Shown one piece after another: positions 6,346 to 8,089 of a stretch of 8,089 bases of DNA. The stretch lies in NCBI GenBank assembly GCA_001830645.1, contig MIBM01000109.1, positions 1 to 8,089 of the forward strand, in the 5' to 3' direction. Position numbers and translations under genes: made by a program. The stretch comes from Spirochaetes bacterium RIFOXYC1_FULL_54_7 (GTDB taxonomy: Bacteria; Spirochaetota; Spirochaetia; Treponematales; UBA12059). The notes under the pieces are model-generated. The model had not been told where the DNA came from and searched no databases. It was given only the letters and a program-made list of their open reading frames with translations. Numbering within the stretch: the stretch's first letter is position 1; every line of letters begins with the position of its first letter.

Positions 6346-6786
6346 ATGACAGAATCGTTTGGAACTGCTGGCAAAGACCTTGCAAAGACCTGTCTTGTGG
6401 ATTTGTCGATGTATAAAAGGACTGTCAAAATACTGGAATCCCAGGCAGTACGCAGGCTTGTAGAATCCATCATAGCCCAGAAGATCGACCAGCTGGTCGA
6501 CCTGAGGACCCTCACCGGAAGTCCAGTGGATAGCCATATGAATAGTACGAATGAAAGCTCAAACAGTGCCGAGATCGACGGAATCATCACCGAAAAATGG
6601 CCCAATCCGGAATCACTGCTGAAGGATGTCACTTCCAGGGAAAACGCCTTTGCCGAGGCTATCCGCGCTGTGGCCATCCAGGCTGGATCGGATGAACACC
6701 GGAACGCCCTGAACGCCTGTGCTGAACGCAGCCGAAAATTCGCATCCTGGACCCAGGATCACCTGGACTTGCTTAGCCTGTTCTGA
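6346..6786 (+). CDS. Hypothetical helical protein, possibly a degenerate ferritin-like domain
   Basis: I do not recognise this gene with confidence. Codon choice (GCC, CTG, ATC, CAG) matches its neighbours, so it looks real. I start it at the ATG at 6346 (146 residues). The in-frame ATG at 6337 lies inside the -10 box of the only good promoter, and neither ATG has a Shine-Dalgarno sequence. The product is soluble and mostly helical: one long helix pair (about 8-55), a polar Asn/Ser linker (about 58-75), then a second helical half (about 92-143). The spacing of aromatic and aliphatic residues in both halves is reminiscent of rubrerythrin-type four-helix bundles, but the Glu and His iron ligands expected there are mostly replaced. 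A metal-free ferritin-like fold is therefore only a hypothesis. It is transcribed divergently from infC. Confidence 0.65.
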   Translation: MTESFGTAGKDLAKTCLVDLSMYKRTVKILESQAVRRLVESIIAQKIDQLVDLRTLTGSPVDSHMNSTNESSNSAEIDGIITEKWPNPESLLKDVTSRENAFAEAIRAVAIQAGSDEHRNALNACAERSRKFASWTQDHLDLLSLF

Positions 6787-6819
6787 TACATCCCTGCGTT
6801 CCAGACCTGCCTTCCAGCC

Positions 6820-6848
6820 TTGCCTACCCCGCTGTTACATGCTAGCTT
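6820..6848 (+). promoter_or_regulatory. Putative promoter for the polytopic membrane protein gene
   Basis: TTGCCT (6820-6825), a 17-nt spacer and TAGCTT (6843-6848) sit in the 68-nt gap between the two unrecognised genes. The -10 box ends 6 nt before the ATG at 6855. The -10 is a weak match, and the call depends partly on its similarity in layout to the other two promoters in this window that abut start codons. Confidence 0.35.
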
Positions 6849-6854
6849 TGGCTC

Positions 6855-7487
6855 ATGTACTCTTTTTTTTTACTGGCCATGCCGCTGAGCCATTTTTCAT
6901 TGTGTGCATGGTTCTGGGATTCAAGCCAGCGAGAGAAATCCCATCGATTGTTCATTCGCGGGTTCATCATGGCCCTGCCCCCCATGTTGGTATGGCTGGT
7001 AACGAGACCACTCTTCTCACCTGCCTGGGGATCACCCCTGCTCATACTCAGCTTCCTGACCGGATACTGGATCCTGCCTTTCACGCTTGCTTCAGGCGCG
7101 TATGTGCTGGCCAAAGATCTGGCTGGGCTTGAAAGAGGACTGGACTTCAGGCCTTTCCTGTCGTTTACCCTTGGCTTCATGAGTGTATTCAACCTCGCCT
7201 ATGCTATCTGTCACTGGAATGTCGTTCACCCTGCCTACACCCTTGTCCTGCCGGTATTGCTGGTGACCAGTACCCTGGCCTATGCAGTCGGCTTCGAGGA
7301 GACCATCAGGGACGGCCTGCCTGGGGGACTGAAGTGGCTGGCTGGATTACTGGGCATCTTCATGCTTGATGCAACTGCCCTTGCCATGTTCTTCCTGAGG
7401 ATGGAGTGGCTCGGCTGGGTACTGGCATTGTCTCTGGCCACAGCCTGCGGATTCTTCGGCTTCAAACGCCTCCAGCGTCGCCCCTAG
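6855..7487 (+). CDS. Polytopic membrane protein of unknown function
   Basis: This 210-residue protein has about seven hydrophobic segments (roughly 3-20, 33-51, 60-86, 100-121, 127-147, 158-180 and 184-203) and a basic C-terminus (FKRLQRRP), consistent with an inner-membrane protein. Short polar loops include DSSQREKSHR (22-31), AKDLAGLERGLDFR (86-99) and GFEETIRDGLPGG (146-158). I see no catalytic motif, transporter signature or known family. The ATG at 6855 has no Shine-Dalgarno sequence, and a possible -10 lies 6 nt upstream. Codons 3-6 contain nine consecutive T residues (6863-6871). An alternative start at codon 9 (6879) would avoid the tract but also lacks a ribosome binding site. The gene is followed after 139 nt by ileS on the same strand. 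Confidence 0.7.
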   Translation: MYSFFLLAMPLSHFSLCAWFWDSSQREKSHRLFIRGFIMALPPMLVWLVTRPLFSPAWGSPLLILSFLTGYWILPFTLASGAYVLAKDLAGLERGLDFRPFLSFTLGFMSVFNLAYAICHWNVVHPAYTLVLPVLLVTSTLAYAVGFEETIRDGLPGGLKWLAGLLGIFMLDATALAMFFLRMEWLGWVLALSLATACGFFGFKRLQRRP

Positions 7488-7560
7488 AGCCAGGAATTGC
7501 CGGTAGCAAGAACCGCCAACCTCAGGAACCGCTGGATTTTTTCAATTACGTTATGGCATA

Positions 7561-7621
7561 CTCCCGGGATCGTTCCGGATGGCGGTAGCGCGGCAACCGG
7601 TCCAGCATACATCCCGAGGAG
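7561..7621 (+). promoter_or_regulatory. Possible ileS leader that sequesters the Shine-Dalgarno sequence
   Basis: CTCCCGGGAT (7561-7570) can pair with 7611-7621 over ten base pairs with one bulged A at 7617, burying the ileS Shine-Dalgarno GAGGAG (7616-7621). A competing helix, GGATG (7577-7581) with CATCC (7610-7614), uses the same 3' bases and would release it. Between these helices, GGCGGTAGCGCG (7581-7592) matches 10 of 12 positions of the T-box sequence GGTGGTACCGCG. The first base of the tRNA-pairing UGGN is C here, and no specifier stem is evident. TGGCATACT (7554-7562) could be an extended -10. A start from it would remove most of the sequestering 5' arm. Confidence 0.35.
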
Positions 7622-7626
7622 CATCC

Positions 7627-8089
7627 ATGTACGAGCCTGTAGATTCAAAAGCCAGCTTTCCGTCACTGGAGGAAGCAGTACTCGCCTTCTGGCGCGAGCA
7701 TCAGGTATTCGAAAAATCCGTTTCAGAGCGTGAAGGCTCGCCGGAGTATGTTTTCTTCGACGGACCTCCCTTTGCCACCGGCTTGCCTCATTTCGGACAT
7801 TTCGTCCCGGGAACCATCAAAGACATCATTCCGCGCTACAAGACGATGAAGGGCTTCAAGGTCGAGAGACGCTTTGGCTGGGACTGCCACGGCCTGCCCG
7901 TCGAATATGAGATGGAGAAGGAACTGGGCATATCCGGCAAGAAGGCCATCGAGGATTACGGCGTGGCCAAGTTCAACGAAGCCTGCCGGTCCATAGTGTT
8001 GCGCTATACCGGTGAATGGCGACGCATCGTGTCCCGCCTCGGCCGCTGGGTTGACTTTGACCACGACTACAAGACCATGGATCCAGACT
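7627..8089 (+). CDS. ileS: Isoleucyl-tRNA synthetase, N-terminal part
   Basis: This gene is cut by the window end; 154 residues are visible. The enzyme charges tRNA-Ile with isoleucine. The class I signature is [13 protein letters not shown], with the HIGH-type box HFGH at residues 55-58, followed by [15 protein letters not shown] (62-76) and [22 protein letters not shown] (81-102). The form [13 protein letters not shown] is typical of eukaryote-like IleS2 enzymes, found in spirochaetes among others and commonly less sensitive to mupirocin. The drug response here is not tested. The KMSKS loop and editing domain lie beyond the window. The ATG has GAGGAG 5 nt upstream. The leader has potential regulatory pairing. 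Confidence 0.97.
   Translation, partial: MYEPVDSKASFPSLEEAVLAFWREHQVFEKSVSEREGSPEYVFFDGPPFATGLPHFGHFVPGTIKDIIPRYKTMKGFKVERRFGWDCHGLPVEYEMEKELGISGKKAIEDYGVAKFNEACRSIVLRYTGEWRRIVSRLGRWVDFDHDYKTMDPD

Noticed and set aside
6198..6677. 159-codon minus-strand open frame upstream of infC
   Set aside because: It contains the infC promoter and is antisense to the 6346-6786 gene, which has better codon use and a near-consensus promoter.
6719..7132. Overlapping plus-strand open frame
   Set aside because: It is out of frame with the hydrophobic 6855-7487 gene and straddles the end of one gene and the start of the next. Its translation has no consistent character.
7472..7542. Terminator between the membrane protein gene and ileS (TCCAGCG ... 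CGCTGGA followed by six T)
   Set aside because: The 7-bp stem is perfect and followed by T6, but the loop is 52 nt and the 5' arm lies within the coding sequence. This is too poor for a confident intrinsic terminator.
7501..7599. Pair of similar short hairpins, CGGTAGC...ACCG at 7501-7515 and 7583-7599
   Set aside because: The stems are only 4 bp and the shared core is short, so chance similarity in GC-rich sequence is likely.
7723..8064. Minus-strand open frame at the right end
   Set aside because: It is a shadow of ileS, which carries the class I synthetase signatures.

Overview
The window looks like chromosomal housekeeping DNA from a free-living or host-associated member of the Spirochaetota (Treponema/Spirochaeta-like), with mid-range G+C. 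The evidence is phylogenetic flavour, not a search: a very short omega subunit of the spirochaete kind, the run infC-rpmI-rplT followed by ZapB-like and ZapA-like genes, the N-terminal style of L20 and L35, and an isoleucyl-tRNA synthetase of the eukaryote-like (IleS2) type. Codon use is even across the window, and I see no mobile element, tRNA, rRNA or CRISPR array.

Layout. (1) Positions 2-295, plus strand: the 3' end of an RlmM/FtsJ-like RNA methyltransferase gene. It converges on the next gene with only 9 nt between the stop codons. (2) Positions 305-6182, minus strand: nine genes. Reading downstream from 6182 they are infC, rpmI, rplT, a ZapB-like coiled-coil gene, zapA, rpoZ and miaA, which form one tightly packed unit with 4-20 nt overlaps or gaps at most junctions. 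A 97-nt gap carrying a tandem repeat and a promoter follows, and then a small multidrug export family membrane protein and a Rep/UvrD helicase. (3) Positions 6183-6345: a divergent promoter region, with a strong infC promoter on the minus strand and a near-consensus promoter on the plus strand. (4) Positions 6346-7487, plus strand: two unrecognised genes, one a helical protein that may be a degenerate ferritin-like domain and one a polytopic membrane protein. (5) Positions 7627-8089, plus strand: the 5' end of ileS, running off the window.

The minus-strand unit joins translation initiation and the 50S subunit (IF-3, L35, L20), division-ring assembly (ZapA and a ZapB-like partner), transcription (omega) and tRNA anticodon-loop modification (MiaA). 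This suggests growth-rate-coupled expression. The plus-strand ileS fits the same informational theme.

Points worth following up: three genes without a Shine-Dalgarno sequence whose predicted -10 box ends 6-8 nt before the ATG, suggesting leaderless transcripts; a two-state structure in front of ileS that can sequester its Shine-Dalgarno sequence and contains a degenerate T-box-like motif; a structured rpmI-rplT gap that could be an L20 control element; a 17-18 nt repeat array overlapping a promoter; and a nine-T tract just inside the start of a membrane protein gene. I found nothing resembling a defence or mobile system.
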